IMG/VR virus record: IMGVR_UViG_3300032053_005343
Span: 1-64,000 of that record
DNA length: 64,000 nt
DNA from: a virus
Strand: one strand, 5' to 3'
The position numbers and the translations under genes were made by a program. The first letter of the stretch is position 1; each line of letters starts with the position of its first letter. Below the pieces are notes generated by a model. That model had not been told where the DNA came from and did not search any database. It saw only the letters and a list, made by a program, of their open reading frames with translations. This document shows positions 23,623-32,989 of the stretch, piece by piece.

Positions 23623-23891
23623 AGATTAATGATGGGAATAATTTTATTGAGATTTTATTTGATTATACAACAGATAAATATTTTGGTAAATTTACAATAA
23701 GTACAATAAGATTGAATAATAGACCGATAGCTCTAGGTTCCGCTGTATGTAGTTTGAAAGACAACTTCTGCAAAAGTATTGGAAGGAAAATCTCCTTAAC
23801 CAGAGCCATTGAAACCGCAAAAAAGAATAAAGAAATAGATAAAAATATGAGTAAAAGAATTTGGCAAGAATATTTGGCAAACTGTAAATAA
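23613..23891 (+). CDS. hypothetical protein
   Basis: 92 residues, MSLKINDGNNFIEILFDYTT..., with a beta-rich N-terminus and a basic helical C-terminus (TRAIETAKKNKEIDKNMSKRIWQEYLANCK). The ATG follows GGAGAAG in the upstream gene. The C-terminal half, with regular positive charges, could bind nucleic acid. No family recognised. Confidence 0.55.
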   Translation: MSLKINDGNNFIEILFDYTTDKYFGKFTISTIRLNNRPIALGSAVCSLKDNFCKSIGRKISLTRAIETAKKNKEIDKNMSKRIWQEYLANCK

Positions 23892-23903
23892 GAGAAGAAT
23901 AAA

Positions 23904-24080
23904 ATGAATAAACAAAGAAAATTTAAAAAAGCCGAAGTAAATGAGGAAATTTTATCTTCGATTAGTTCTCCAAATCCATGGAAAAGGGAGGACGAGGATC
24001 TTTGGTTAAAACAACCATCATCGGAATTAAGAAGAAGATTCCCACCCATGTCGAAACCCAGACACATAAATTACACATAA
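23904..24080 (+). CDS. 58-residue basic protein
   Basis: A short ORF not overlapping any larger gene, starting ATG 23904 after AAGAGAAG: MNKQRKFKKAEVNEEILSSI, then SSPNPWKREDEDLWLKQPSS and ELRRRFPPMSKPRHINYT. The composition is charged with Pro/Arg-rich ends and no membrane segment. It continues the operon with a 12-nt gap and stops 18 nt before the next lipoprotein. Function unknown. Confidence 0.5.
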   Translation: MNKQRKFKKAEVNEEILSSISSPNPWKREDEDLWLKQPSSELRRRFPPMSKPRHINYT

Positions 24081-24098
24081 ACCCAAAAGGAGATTCTA

Positions 24099-24245
24099 AT
24101 GAAGTTAAAATTAATTACAGCAACTTTAATCGCCGTATTATTGTGTGGATGCACAATAGGGGGATACGACCTATCCGCGTGCAATGGGCATCTGGGCGTT
24201 TGCACCGAACTGTTTTGGGATAATAGGGATCAGATCGTCAAATAG
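24099..24245 (+). CDS. 48-residue Cys-rich lipoprotein
   Basis: ATG 24099 is preceded by AAAAGGAG, among the best RBSs in the region. MKLKLITATLIAVLLCGCTI is a lipoprotein signal with lipobox L-C-G-C (Cys18), and the mature chain of about 30 residues (GGYDLSACNGHLGVCTELFW plus a charged tail) has two more Cys. A terminator follows 27 nt later. Size and layout resemble o-spanins (Rz1-like) or entry-exclusion lipoproteins; the choice is open. Confidence 0.6.
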   Translation: MKLKLITATLIAVLLCGCTIGGYDLSACNGHLGVCTELFWDNRDQIVK

Positions 24246-24271
24246 ATAAAAAATACCATTTCTTCTTTTAC

Positions 24272-24298
24272 AAAGCCGGGTTCTCCGGCTTTATTTTT
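24272..24298 (+). terminator. rho-independent terminator
   Basis: Perfect 8-bp stem AAAGCCGG / CCGGCTTT, 5-nt loop, then ATTTTTG. It closes the operon of small genes. Confidence 0.85.
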
Positions 24299-24301
24299 GT
24301 G

Positions 24302-24307
24302 TATAAT
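24302..24307 (+). promoter_or_regulatory. promoter of the tail-chaperone/tape-measure operon
   Basis: TTTTTGTGTATAAT directly after the terminator, then about 50 nt of leader with AAGTAAGTAGGA before the first gene. It shares GTGTATAA and AAGTAGGA with the region before the tail-tube gene, so both may be late structural promoters. Confidence 0.5.
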
Positions 24308-24364
24308 TAACTAGGAAAGTAAGTAGGATAAATCGGCACCTATTTTTGCGTGTTGGGAATTATA

Positions 24365-25456
24365 ATGGATTCATTCCAAATAGAAAAATTAATTGATTTT
24401 ATATCTTGTGATAAAATTATTACAGAACAAAGATTGAGCAATGGTGCATTAATTGAATTATTACTTTATAACCCCTCTGCAATAGATAAAAAACGATCTT
24501 TTCTTGTTTATGAAAAAGCATATGATATAGCTATAGAAATGGGTCTTTTAACAGAAGAAGAGTTAAAAATATTTTTTATTGAAAATGGACTTTGGGGTAT
24601 AGAAAAAGAAGTACGAATAGAAACCATTAGAAGCGATATTAATAAAATAACTAAGGGTTTACTTGGTTTAATATTTCAAAAAAATAAATTAAATATCGCA
24701 AAATTAATGCTTAGAAAAGCAGAAAAAGAATTAATGAATTTAATTGTAGAAAAAAATATATTATTAAAAAATAGTGCCGAAAATTATGGTTTATCACAAA
24801 AACAAAAATACATTATCTCAAGAATTGTTTATAATGAAAACGAAGAAAGATTTTGGAGATCAATTCGTGATTTTGAAAACGAACAAAATGTATCACTTAT
24901 TAATAAATTGTGTAGCTTATTTTTTGAGGAATCTAGATTAAATAATAAAACTATAAGAAAAATAGCAAGATCCTATCAATGGAAAACTATCTGGTGTATA
25001 TCTAAAAATTCTGGAAATTTATTTGTTGAGTTGCCGATTAATTGGACAGAAAATCAGGTAAGTTTAGCTTATTGGTCTTACGTTTATGATATGGTTGCGG
25101 AATCGTACGAAAGACCGTCTACAGATATTATAAGTGATGACGATTTATTAGATTCATGGTTAATCAATCAAAATGATAAAATTGAAGAGAAATGCAAAGG
25201 AAATAAAATAGATAATATAAAAAATAAAAAGAATGGTAAACAAGAAGTTTTTGTTCTTGCCGATAAGGATGGCGCAAAGGATGTTTATGGATTAAATGAT
25301 GGTTTAAATAGATTAAAAATTCAAGCTAAACAAAAAACGATAAATTCAAAAGGTAGTGTTAAAGAACAAAATTTGCCAGACAGTCAAATAGAGATGAGAG
25401 AGCAGTTGGCGAATCAAATGAAGAGTAAAATGAGCGACATTAGGAAAGGAAGGTAA
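24365..25456 (+). CDS. probable tail assembly chaperone
   Basis: 363 residues from ATG 24365 (MDSFQIEKLIDF); an in-frame GTG 15 nt upstream is the alternative. It is highly charged and helical. Residues 200-285 contain 'SYQWKTIWCISKNSGNLF', 'NQVSLAYWSYVYDMVAES' and 'DIISDDDLLDSWLINQNDKIEEK', then a low-complexity basic linker and 'EVFVLADKDGAKDVYGLNDG'. This pattern is familiar to me from proteins just before tape-measure genes in large siphophages. It lacks any enzymatic motif. Position between tail tube and tape measure is the main support. Confidence 0.5.
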   Translation: MDSFQIEKLIDFISCDKIITEQRLSNGALIELLLYNPSAIDKKRSFLVYEKAYDIAIEMGLLTEEELKIFFIENGLWGIEKEVRIETIRSDINKITKGLLGLIFQKNKLNIAKLMLRKAEKELMNLIVEKNILLKNSAENYGLSQKQKYIISRIVYNENEERFWRSIRDFENEQNVSLINKLCSLFFEESRLNNKTIRKIARSYQWKTIWCISKNSGNLFVELPINWTENQVSLAYWSYVYDMVAESYERPSTDIISDDDLLDSWLINQNDKIEEKCKGNKIDNIKNKKNGKQEVFVLADKDGAKDVYGLNDGLNRLKIQAKQKTINSKGSVKEQNLPDSQIEMREQLANQMKSKMSDIRKGR

Positions 25457-25458
25457 TT

Positions 25459-25815
25459 ATGGATCAACTTGATCGTCTAGCTGATTTGAGAAAACAACAA
25501 CTTAATGAGTCTAAGATAAATAGAAATGAAAAAAATAAAGATAGATTTAAAAATATATGTAAAAAGAAATTTCAGACATCTTTTATTTTCCCTATTGCGG
25601 AATTTGAAGAAACATTTGGGAAAGAGTTGTGGGGATTGGGATTAGAAGAAGAGGAACTAACGAACGAACAAAAATTAAATAAAATAAAATGGAATCAACT
25701 TAGAAAAAATATTTTAGATAAGGGGAATGGGCAATTGAGAGCCTTTTTAAATGAAATAGAACTTTACTGTATAAGTTATACTGGCTATAAAACTAATTTT
25801 TTGGGAGTAAAATAA
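25459..25815 (+). CDS. tail-operon hypothetical protein
   Basis: 118 residues, strongly charged: MDQLDRLADLRKQQLNESKI..., a probable N-terminal coiled coil, then 'FIFPIAEFEETFGKELWGLGLEEEELTNEQKLNKIKWNQLRKNIL'. RBS GGAAAGGAAGG. It is coupled to the next gene through TAATG and lies in the tail-assembly operon, so a chaperone-like accessory role is plausible. No family recognised. Confidence 0.55.
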   Translation: MDQLDRLADLRKQQLNESKINRNEKNKDRFKNICKKKFQTSFIFPIAEFEETFGKELWGLGLEEEELTNEQKLNKIKWNQLRKNILDKGNGQLRAFLNEIELYCISYTGYKTNFLGVK

Positions 25816-26651
25816 TGGAAAATACCAAGGAATGTTTAACTATTAAAAACGAGGATGGGGTGGATGTTGAAATCTGTGTTGTTTCCCCAACACATAAAAT
25901 GATCCAGGATGCAAACTTAATTTATAATATGAAAGTAGCTTCCTGTATTAGAGATGGGCAAGTATCTGGCGAAAGATTGCTTCTTCGGGCAGAGGTTGAA
26001 GATTATTTAGTAAAGACTAATGTTTGGTCGAATGCGGATAAATTAAGGATGGAAGAACTTGGAATAAACATTCGAGCAAGGGAACTTATGCTTAGAAAAG
26101 GTGGTTTAAAAATATCTGAGGGTAGACAAATTGCCATAGAAATGAATGAATTAAGAAATCAGATGCTTCAACTTTATACAAAAAGACAACAATTAGATTC
26201 TGCTACTATAGAATCTGCGGCAGAAAATCATAGATTTAATTTCCTTGCCAGTAAATGTATTCTTAACAAACTAACAGAGAAACCTTGTTATAAAGATTTT
26301 AATGATTATTTAAATAAATCTCATGAGATTGTTGCAATAGAAGGCTCAAAAAAACTTGCAAAAATGCTATATGGCTTAGAGGAAAGTATTAAATCTAGTC
26401 TTTTTGAGATCAAATGGCTTAGAAATGCGGGATTTATAAACGAAGAAGGAAAATATACGGACAGAAGTGGAAAATTGACAGATAAAGATGGTCGTCATAT
26501 TGACGAAAACGGAAGATATATAAACGAAGAGGGAAATTTAATAGATAGAAGTGGAAATTTGGTTGATCCAAAAGGCGATTTTATGGTTGAATCAAAGCCT
26601 TTTGTTGATGATGAAACAGGCGTCCCGGTAGAGTTTAAAGTGGGTGATTAA
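25815..26651 (+). CDS. tail-operon protein with heptapeptide G-x-x-x-D repeats
   Basis: 278 residues. Residues 1-205 are mostly helical ('HKMIQDANLIYNMKVASCIRDGQV', 'IAIEMNELRNQMLQLYTKRQQL'). Residues about 209-262 are seven-residue repeats, GKYTDRS, GKLTDKD, GRHIDEN, GRYINEE, GNLIDRS, GNLVDPK, each starting with Gly and with Asp/Asn at position 5. The periodicity suggests a regular turn-rich stalk, possibly metal-binding. RBS TTGGGAG; start overlaps the upstream stop. Directly precedes the tape measure, so probably tail assembly. Confidence 0.55.
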   Translation: MENTKECLTIKNEDGVDVEICVVSPTHKMIQDANLIYNMKVASCIRDGQVSGERLLLRAEVEDYLVKTNVWSNADKLRMEELGINIRARELMLRKGGLKISEGRQIAIEMNELRNQMLQLYTKRQQLDSATIESAAENHRFNFLASKCILNKLTEKPCYKDFNDYLNKSHEIVAIEGSKKLAKMLYGLEESIKSSLFEIKWLRNAGFINEEGKYTDRSGKLTDKDGRHIDENGRYINEEGNLIDRSGNLVDPKGDFMVESKPFVDDETGVPVEFKVGD

Positions 26652-26653
26652 TA

Positions 26654-29600
26654 GTGGCACAATTTGTTCTTGATGTAAATTTACAAATCCAAAAAGTCCT
26701 TGGATTAGAAGAAGTAAAAGCCCAACTTGCTTCCGTTGCTGGTTCTACGGCGGGCATTACCGTTGGTTCTCCACAGGGATTAAATCAATTAACATCTTCT
26801 TTAACAACTATGCAAGCAGCATCGACTGCTGCTGGTGTAAATCTTAAGCAATTTACAGTATCTTCTAATCAGGCAACAGGAGCATTAAAAATTGCCGGGA
26901 GTACGGCGGCTGTTGCTGGCGGTCTTTTTGATAATTATGGAACTAGAGTAGCGTTAGCCGGAGCAAGATATTCTGCATTCCTTGCTGCAACCGCAATTCC
27001 ATTTGCTGGACTAGCCGCCCTTGGTGCCGCAACACAATCTATTATAGAATTCGATGCTGCTATGGTTAAACTATCTCAAATATTACAACAACCACAAGCA
27101 GATATAGATGCATTAAGAGAAAAAATACTTCAATTATCTACGGCAACAGGAACATCAATAAAAGAAATATCTGGTGCTGCTTCGATTCTTGCACAGGCCG
27201 GTTTATTAAAGGGAGCAGAAGATTTTACAAAATTTTTAGAACCCCTTTCCAAAATTCCGCTGCTTCCTACTTTTAAGAACATAGAAGAGGCAACAGAAGG
27301 TGTTATTGCTGCACTGGGTCAATTTGGTAAAGCCGGCCTTGAACCAATTGAGATACTTGATAAATTAACTAGGGTTGCAGATAAATTCGCCGTAGAATCT
27401 GCGGACTTAAACACGGCATTACAAATAGCAGGAGGAACATTTGCTCAACTTGGTGGAAATATAGATGAATTTTTAGCCATATTTACTACTATAAGACAAA
27501 CAACAAGAGAAAGTGCGTCGTCCATTGCTACAGCATTGAAAATGATTGCTACTAGGTTGGCTCAGCCAACGACCATTGGATTCCTAGAAGGTATAGGCGT
27601 CTCTGTTAGAGACCAAAAGGGCGAATTATTGGGTCTGCTTGATGTGTTTAAAAATGTACAAGAGGTATTTGAGGCTTCTGGAAAAGAGCAACAAGCAGTG
27701 ATAGGAACAGCCCTTGGCGGCGTCAGGCACGTTGGTCGCGTTTTTGCAGGTCTTAGAAATACCGAGTTAACACAAGAAGTTTTAACAGCTTCTCAGACGG
27801 CTACCGGAGCGGTTGCACAAAGTGCTGAAAAAGCAATGGAAAAGCTGAGTGTACAAATAGATATATTAAAGGCGAAATTTATCGAATTAGCACAATCACT
27901 AGCAGAACCAGTTTTTGCCCCAATCATAAAATCGGCACTAGCGGCTGGTGAAGCTTTTATTTTTGTAATTGATGCCCTTAAGCCAGTATTACCTTTGCTT
28001 GTACAATTAACAGCACTCGGTGTTGGATTAAAAGTATTCTCTTTCGCAGCCTCCTCTATTGGTAGTCTTGCTAAAGCTTTAGCTGCCGTTAATCTTGGTG
28101 GACTTGCTGGACTGGGAAAAAATGGTGCTGGTGGCGCTGGCGCACAAGGAGTACTTCCTTTTGCGCAACCAACCGCTGGTCAACAAGCTAAAAATTTAGC
28201 AGGTTCTCAGGTTGGTCAACTTGGTATATTACTTGGGATTAATTTAGCTGCATCGCACCTAGCTTCTGCTTTTGAGAAAACCGATGGAAGTGTTACTAAG
28301 CTTGGTCTCCAGGCGGCAGGAACCGCAACAGCACTTCTTGCACTCGCATCATTGGCGTCTGGCAGGTCTGTGTCCGGCTTATTTACAGCATTAGGACCGG
28401 CTGCCGGAGTAGGACTTGGCGTTGGTGTTGCTGCGGCGGCAGGGCTTACTGCGGTAGCGACACAAACTGAAATAGATATAAATGAACTAGTACAAAAAGC
28501 CGCAAAGAAAATTAATGAACTAAAAATAGAGATAACTCCTGGTAATGAACAACAATTTCAGGAAGCTACCAATAAATTATTCGAACCAATAGGAGAAGCA
28601 TTTGCTGGTTTGGCGGAAGAGTTTGATCCATCGACATTTTCAGGATTTATGAATAGAGTTGCCAAAAATTTTAGTAAAATAATTTCTCTGGATTTTAGTG
28701 GCATATTTGATTTATCTGCGTTAACGGGAAAAGAAGTTGAAAAATTAGTAAAAGAGATGTTTGGAACCAGTGGAATAAGTGGTTCTAAGCTTTTGACAGA
28801 AGCAATTAATGAATTCGGTCTTGATTTTTCCGAAGGATTAGAAAGTAAATTACAAAAAGCCCTTGCTCCATTTGCCGGTATGGGTTTTAATGTTCAAAAA
28901 TTAGTAGATACAGCAAGGAAACAAATTACGGAAGGGGCGGGTGGTATAAAGGGTATCATAAATCTCAAGGAACAGGCGGATAAAGAAGCTGCGAATAGAG
29001 CGGTTATAGCATCTACTCAAAAAATTGCTAATGATTTGAAAAGTATTGTAATTCCACAACAAATTGGTGGAGAATTAAAAAATTTAGCAGAAGCTATACA
29101 AAGAACTGTAAGTTCTATAGATAATTCTGTTAGTGTTTTTCAATCACTTACATCAGGACTTGGAAAAATAGAAACACCAAAAATACCAACCACATTTACC
29201 GGAGAAGCTGTAAGAAAATCACTTGCTGGTGCGACTCCAGAAACATTCGGCGGAGAATTTCCAAATCTTAGTAAGGCTACTCAACAGGTTCTCCAAGTAA
29301 ATCAGGCGATTAAAGATTTTACGACTTCTTTTGAAATAGAACTTGGTAAAGTTTCAGAAGAACTTGGTGGAGCAAAAGTAGATGCTAGTACATTATTTGA
29401 ACCATTTCTCAAAGAATTTTTGGCCAATACAAAAGATTTACCACCAGAAGCAAGGGGAGCTCTCGAAAAGGCTGGCGCGGAAATTGCTGCAAAAATGACA
29501 GAGGCTACTGCGAGCGGTGAATTTGGATTAAAATCCGAAGAAGCACTAGAAATAATAAAAAGAGGTTTTGGAAATTTATCTACAATTTCTGATACTATGG

Positions 29601-31312
29601 TTGAAGAAGCCAAGAAATTTTTTGAGGCTAGTGCAAGACTTATAAATACACAAAATGCGGCACTAGATATACGAAGAAACATTCTCCAGGAATCCTCTTT
29701 GCCACAAACTCAATTAGAAAATTTAGAGGCTAATTTAAGAGATTTGGGATATACTGTTTTGCCTATGAATAGTGCTGTTGGTGACGCCGCTGATGGGTTT
29801 GCGTCATTTGGCACAGATATACAATTGGCAGAAAATTTGTTAGAACAATATGGAGTAGCGCTAAAGGCAGAAGGAGAAGCCCTTGCAAAATTAAGCGATA
29901 TAAGTACAGAAGATGCTTCGGGAAGATTGAAAGCAATAGGAATATATCAGGTTGCGACGGCTAATGTTAGAGATCTTGAATCGGCAATTGCAGGAGTAGG
30001 AAAGGCTGCTGAAGCAGCCAAGGGTTTATCAATAGAGGGAGAAGACCCAGGAATCAAACAGGATAGACAGAATCTCGCCGATATTGTAAAAGATATAGTT
30101 ACTACATTTGCAAAATTAAAACAAATCAGTGTGGCTGAAGATACGTCCCGTATTTTTGTTAGTGCCCAAGAAAGATTTAGTACAAGCGTAGACTTATTGG
30201 GTACGCATCTTGTAACACTTACTACGACACAAACACAAACTCTTGCCGATATTCAAAGTATGGCGAATGTTATCAAAAGTGGTAAATTTCTTCCAGAACC
30301 AACTTTTGCAGAAGGGGCTAAGGAAACTGCGGTTGGTTCACGAATTGATAAGATGGCCGCAGAAGCTAATAGAATATTTCAAAAACAGTTTGAAGGTGTT
30401 ATGTGGGCACTACCAACTCCTAAACAAGCAAAAGCAAATACCTTCGATCAACTTCGACAGCAAAATATTACTAATCCAGAGAATCCCTTTGCTCCTTTTG
30501 GAACAACTGGAACTGAGCTTAATAAAAATATTAAACTTACTATTGATCCAGCAGATGAAAATAAATTGTTATTAAAATTATCCCCGGAGGCGCAACAGCT
30601 TATTGAAAAACTTATACAAATTCCAGCAGCACCTATATCATTGCCCCCCCCTCCCCTAGCCGGATTGCCCCCACTGTTTCCGGAACCTTCACCATTCCCA
30701 GGGGCGGATCTGGGAGTTCCCATAGTTGGTTTAGACGAAGCTTCAAAAACATTTCTTGAAGGATCTAATATATTTACGGGCGCAATTGATCAATTGATAA
30801 ATGCTACAATTCCATTACAAAATGTTGCTGATGCAACACAAAATAATGATCAGCAAGCCGTAACAGAAAATAATACCTTCCTACAAGACATTTCTAATAA
30901 AATTGCAGAACTAGTTGCGTCAATACAATCTAATTTAGAACTACAACAAGAAATTGCTACAACAACAGAAGAAAAAGATCCAACGAATGAATTATTAGCC
31001 TCGTCGGTCGAGGCCACTGCTCAAAATACAGAAGTATTGGCAGGTGTAACAACTGCTAGTGCGGATTTATCCGCACAATTATCTCAAACCGCCGATGCTA
31101 TTCAACAAGGAGTAGGTGTAAAAGTAGAGGCAATTCAAAACGTTAATATAGATATTCAGGGAGAAGCTGCGGCCATAGAGGGTGTTGGAGAAAGACTTGC
31201 TGATATAGCCAGAATTATTGCAAGAGATGTTGTTAATCAAGCATTAGATCAATTAGCGGCTAGTGCTGGTGATACGGAAACTTCGAATGCTTTTAATAGT
31301 GCTAAAGTTTAA
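26654..31312 (+). CDS. tail tape measure protein
   Basis: 1552 residues from GTG 26654. Residues about 125-400 are the TP901-1-type tape-measure core (FDAAMVKLSQILQQP..., GTSIKEISGAASILAQAGL, TTIRQTTRESASSIATALKMIATRL, QQAVIGTALGGVRHVGRVFAGL). Hydrophobic stretches follow (around 430-480 and 555-600), then long helical regions and a low-complexity PAAPISLPPPPLAGLPP linker around residue 1320. It sets tail length and is ejected with DNA. By the common rule of about 0.15 nm per residue, the tail would be roughly 230 nm long, which is inference. Confidence 0.92.
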   Translation: MAQFVLDVNLQIQKVLGLEEVKAQLASVAGSTAGITVGSPQGLNQLTSSLTTMQAASTAAGVNLKQFTVSSNQATGALKIAGSTAAVAGGLFDNYGTRVALAGARYSAFLAATAIPFAGLAALGAATQSIIEFDAAMVKLSQILQQPQADIDALREKILQLSTATGTSIKEISGAASILAQAGLLKGAEDFTKFLEPLSKIPLLPTFKNIEEATEGVIAALGQFGKAGLEPIEILDKLTRVADKFAVESADLNTALQIAGGTFAQLGGNIDEFLAIFTTIRQTTRESASSIATALKMIATRLAQPTTIGFLEGIGVSVRDQKGELLGLLDVFKNVQEVFEASGKEQQAVIGTALGGVRHVGRVFAGLRNTELTQEVLTASQTATGAVAQSAEKAMEKLSVQIDILKAKFIELAQSLAEPVFAPIIKSALAAGEAFIFVIDALKPVLPLLVQLTALGVGLKVFSFAASSIGSLAKALAAVNLGGLAGLGKNGAGGAGAQGVLPFAQPTAGQQAKNLAGSQVGQLGILLGINLAASHLASAFEKTDGSVTKLGLQAAGTATALLALASLASGRSVSGLFTALGPAAGVGLGVGVAAAAGLTAVATQTEIDINELVQKAAKKINELKIEITPGNEQQFQEATNKLFEPIGEAFAGLAEEFDPSTFSGFMNRVAKNFSKIISLDFSGIFDLSALTGKEVEKLVKEMFGTSGISGSKLLTEAINEFGLDFSEGLESKLQKALAPFAGMGFNVQKLVDTARKQITEGAGGIKGIINLKEQADKEAANRAVIASTQKIANDLKSIVIPQQIGGELKNLAEAIQRTVSSIDNSVSVFQSLTSGLGKIETPKIPTTFTGEAVRKSLAGATPETFGGEFPNLSKATQQVLQVNQAIKDFTTSFEIELGKVSEELGGAKVDASTLFEPFLKEFLANTKDLPPEARGALEKAGAEIAAKMTEATASGEFGLKSEEALEIIKRGFGNLSTISDTMVEEAKKFFEASARLINTQNAALDIRRNILQESSLPQTQLENLEANLRDLGYTVLPMNSAVGDAADGFASFGTDIQLAENLLEQYGVALKAEGEALAKLSDISTEDASGRLKAIGIYQVATANVRDLESAIAGVGKAAEAAKGLSIEGEDPGIKQDRQNLADIVKDIVTTFAKLKQISVAEDTSRIFVSAQERFSTSVDLLGTHLVTLTTTQTQTLADIQSMANVIKSGKFLPEPTFAEGAKETAVGSRIDKMAAEANRIFQKQFEGVMWALPTPKQAKANTFDQLRQQNITNPENPFAPFGTTGTELNKNIKLTIDPADENKLLLKLSPEAQQLIEKLIQIPAAPISLPPPPLAGLPPLFPEPSPFPGADLGVPIVGLDEASKTFLEGSNIFTGAIDQLINATIPLQNVADATQNNDQQAVTENNTFLQDISNKIAELVASIQSNLELQQEIATTTEEKDPTNELLASSVEATAQNTEVLAGVTTASADLSAQLSQTADAIQQGVGVKVEAIQNVNIDIQGEAAAIEGVGERLADIARIIARDVVNQALDQLAASAGDTETSNAFNSAKV

Positions 31313-31329
31313 TTAAAGGGGTACAGATA

Positions 31330-32145
31330 ATGGCAATTACAACATTAGATCAAATTATTGCGGGGATGCAACCCCCAGAAGATTTTATGAAAACTGTTGG
31401 GACAATTGGAGGGGCGGGAGTTCATTATTCGCCATTTTATATTGCTGGTCGTCCAAAAATAGCCACAGCGCCTACTGGATTAGATGGAACAGCCCTTACA
31501 TCTTATACTGGCCAAATTCCCTTTAGCAATCCGGTAAGTGGAAATTCTTATTTAGCCAGATTAGAAGTTTCAAGCAATATTGCGGGAACCCTACTTTTAT
31601 GCGATAGGTTATGGCATAATGGAAGTATAGTATCTACTACTACTACGGAGCAAGCTATTACCCATCCGGGTTTACCGGCAAGATGTCCTCCGGCAACAGG
31701 AAGTACTCCGGATGCCAGTGGGAATAGTATTTTGTGTGGAATAGAAGTTTCTGCTCCCGGAGGCGCTAGCGCAATAACAAACACAACACTTAATTATACG
31801 AACCAAGCAGGATCAGGAAGTAAAACTGGCACAATAGCATCTTTTCCACCTACTCCGGTGGTCGGTACATTTGTTCCATTTCAACTAGCTGCGGGAGATA
31901 CTGGTGTTCGATCTATTCAAGGAATTACACTGGGAACTTCTTATGCTGCGGCGGTTATTCATTTGGTACAGTATCGTATTCTTGCTCGCGTTGAAGTTTC
32001 AGACATAAAAAAGGGGGGTGTAATTGATGCTATAAGTGGAGGTTTCCCTCGTTTGTATGATAACACCGTCCCGTTTTTGCTTTGGTTGCCTGAGAGTACC
32101 ACTGGTCCAATTTTACATGGAAAAATGATTGTTTCACAAGGTTAA
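31330..32145 (+). CDS. distal tail/virion protein, duplicated copy A
   Basis: 271 residues, MAITTLDQIIAGMQPPEDFMK..., Gly/Thr-rich and beta-rich, with 'LLLCDRLWHNGSIVSTTTTEQ', 'PGLPARCPPATG', 'TLNYTNQAGSGSKTGTI' and 'RLYDNTVPFLLWLPESTT'. This is a family I recognise from phage tail modules, without a defined function. RBS AAAGGGG. The next gene is a clear duplicate. Position immediately after the tape measure suggests a distal tail or tail-tip component. Confidence 0.6.
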   Translation: MAITTLDQIIAGMQPPEDFMKTVGTIGGAGVHYSPFYIAGRPKIATAPTGLDGTALTSYTGQIPFSNPVSGNSYLARLEVSSNIAGTLLLCDRLWHNGSIVSTTTTEQAITHPGLPARCPPATGSTPDASGNSILCGIEVSAPGGASAITNTTLNYTNQAGSGSKTGTIASFPPTPVVGTFVPFQLAAGDTGVRSIQGITLGTSYAAAVIHLVQYRILARVEVSDIKKGGVIDAISGGFPRLYDNTVPFLLWLPESTTGPILHGKMIVSQG

Positions 32146-32164
32146 TTTTTAGGAGTAAAGAATA

Positions 32165-32986
32165 ATGGCAATTACAACATTAGATCAAATTATTGCGGGG
32201 ATGCAACCCCCAGAAAGTTTTTTTAAAATTGGTGCTACAATGGAGGCAACAGGTGTTCACTATTCGCCTTTTTATGTAAGTGGTCGGCCAGGAGCCGCCG
32301 TAGCACCAACTCCGGGATTGAATGGGGCTGCTCTTACTAGTTATGCTGGTCAAATTCCTTTTAGGAATCCAGCTAGTGATAATTCTTACTTGGCAAGATT
32401 TGCAGTCTCGTGTTCTCTTGCGGGAACCCTACTTTTATGTGATAGGTTATGGCACAATAGTAGCATAGTGTCCTCAACCACTACAGAACAACCTATTACT
32501 CATCCGGGTTTACCGGCACGTTGTCCTCCGGCAACAGGAAATACTCCCGATGCTAGTGGAAATACTATTTTGTGTGGAATAGAAGTTTCTACCGCAACGA
32601 CCAATGGTAGTGTAATTACAAATACAACACTTAATTATACAAACCAAGCGGGATCGGGGAGTAAAACTGGTACAATATCTAGTTTTCCGTCAACGGCACT
32701 TGCCGGTACATTCGTTCCATTTCAACTAGCTGCGGGAGATACTGGTATTCAATCTATTCAAGGAATTACACTGGGAACTTCTTATGGTACAGGAGTAGTT
32801 CATTTGGTTCAATATCGTATTTTGGCTCGTGTTGGAATCATAGATACAAGTATAGGAAATGCAATTGATGCTATAGATAGTGGTTTCCCCCGTTTATATG
32901 ATAATACTGTCCCGTTTTTACTTTGGTTGCCTTCGGCAACAACAGCAGTGACCATACACGGACAAATGATCGTTTCTCAGGGATAA
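32165..32986 (+). CDS. distal tail/virion protein, duplicated copy B
   Basis: 273 residues, collinear with the preceding gene over the full length. The first 51 nt of the two coding sequences are identical, and long blocks around LLLCDRLWHN, GLPARCPPATG and NTTLNYTNQAGSGSKTG also match, while the N-terminal third and a loop (ATTNGS) have diverged. RBS TTAGGAG. A tandem duplication whose copies probably form different positions in one structure or bind different ligands. Confidence 0.6.
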   Translation: MAITTLDQIIAGMQPPESFFKIGATMEATGVHYSPFYVSGRPGAAVAPTPGLNGAALTSYAGQIPFRNPASDNSYLARFAVSCSLAGTLLLCDRLWHNSSIVSSTTTEQPITHPGLPARCPPATGNTPDASGNTILCGIEVSTATTNGSVITNTTLNYTNQAGSGSKTGTISSFPSTALAGTFVPFQLAAGDTGIQSIQGITLGTSYGTGVVHLVQYRILARVGIIDTSIGNAIDAIDSGFPRLYDNTVPFLLWLPSATTAVTIHGQMIVSQG

Positions 32987-32989
32987 TAC

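Noticed and set aside
23978-24223. An 81-codon + strand ORF
   Set aside because: It overlaps two better supported short genes (23904-24080 and 24099-24245) that have RBSs; the ORF itself has none.
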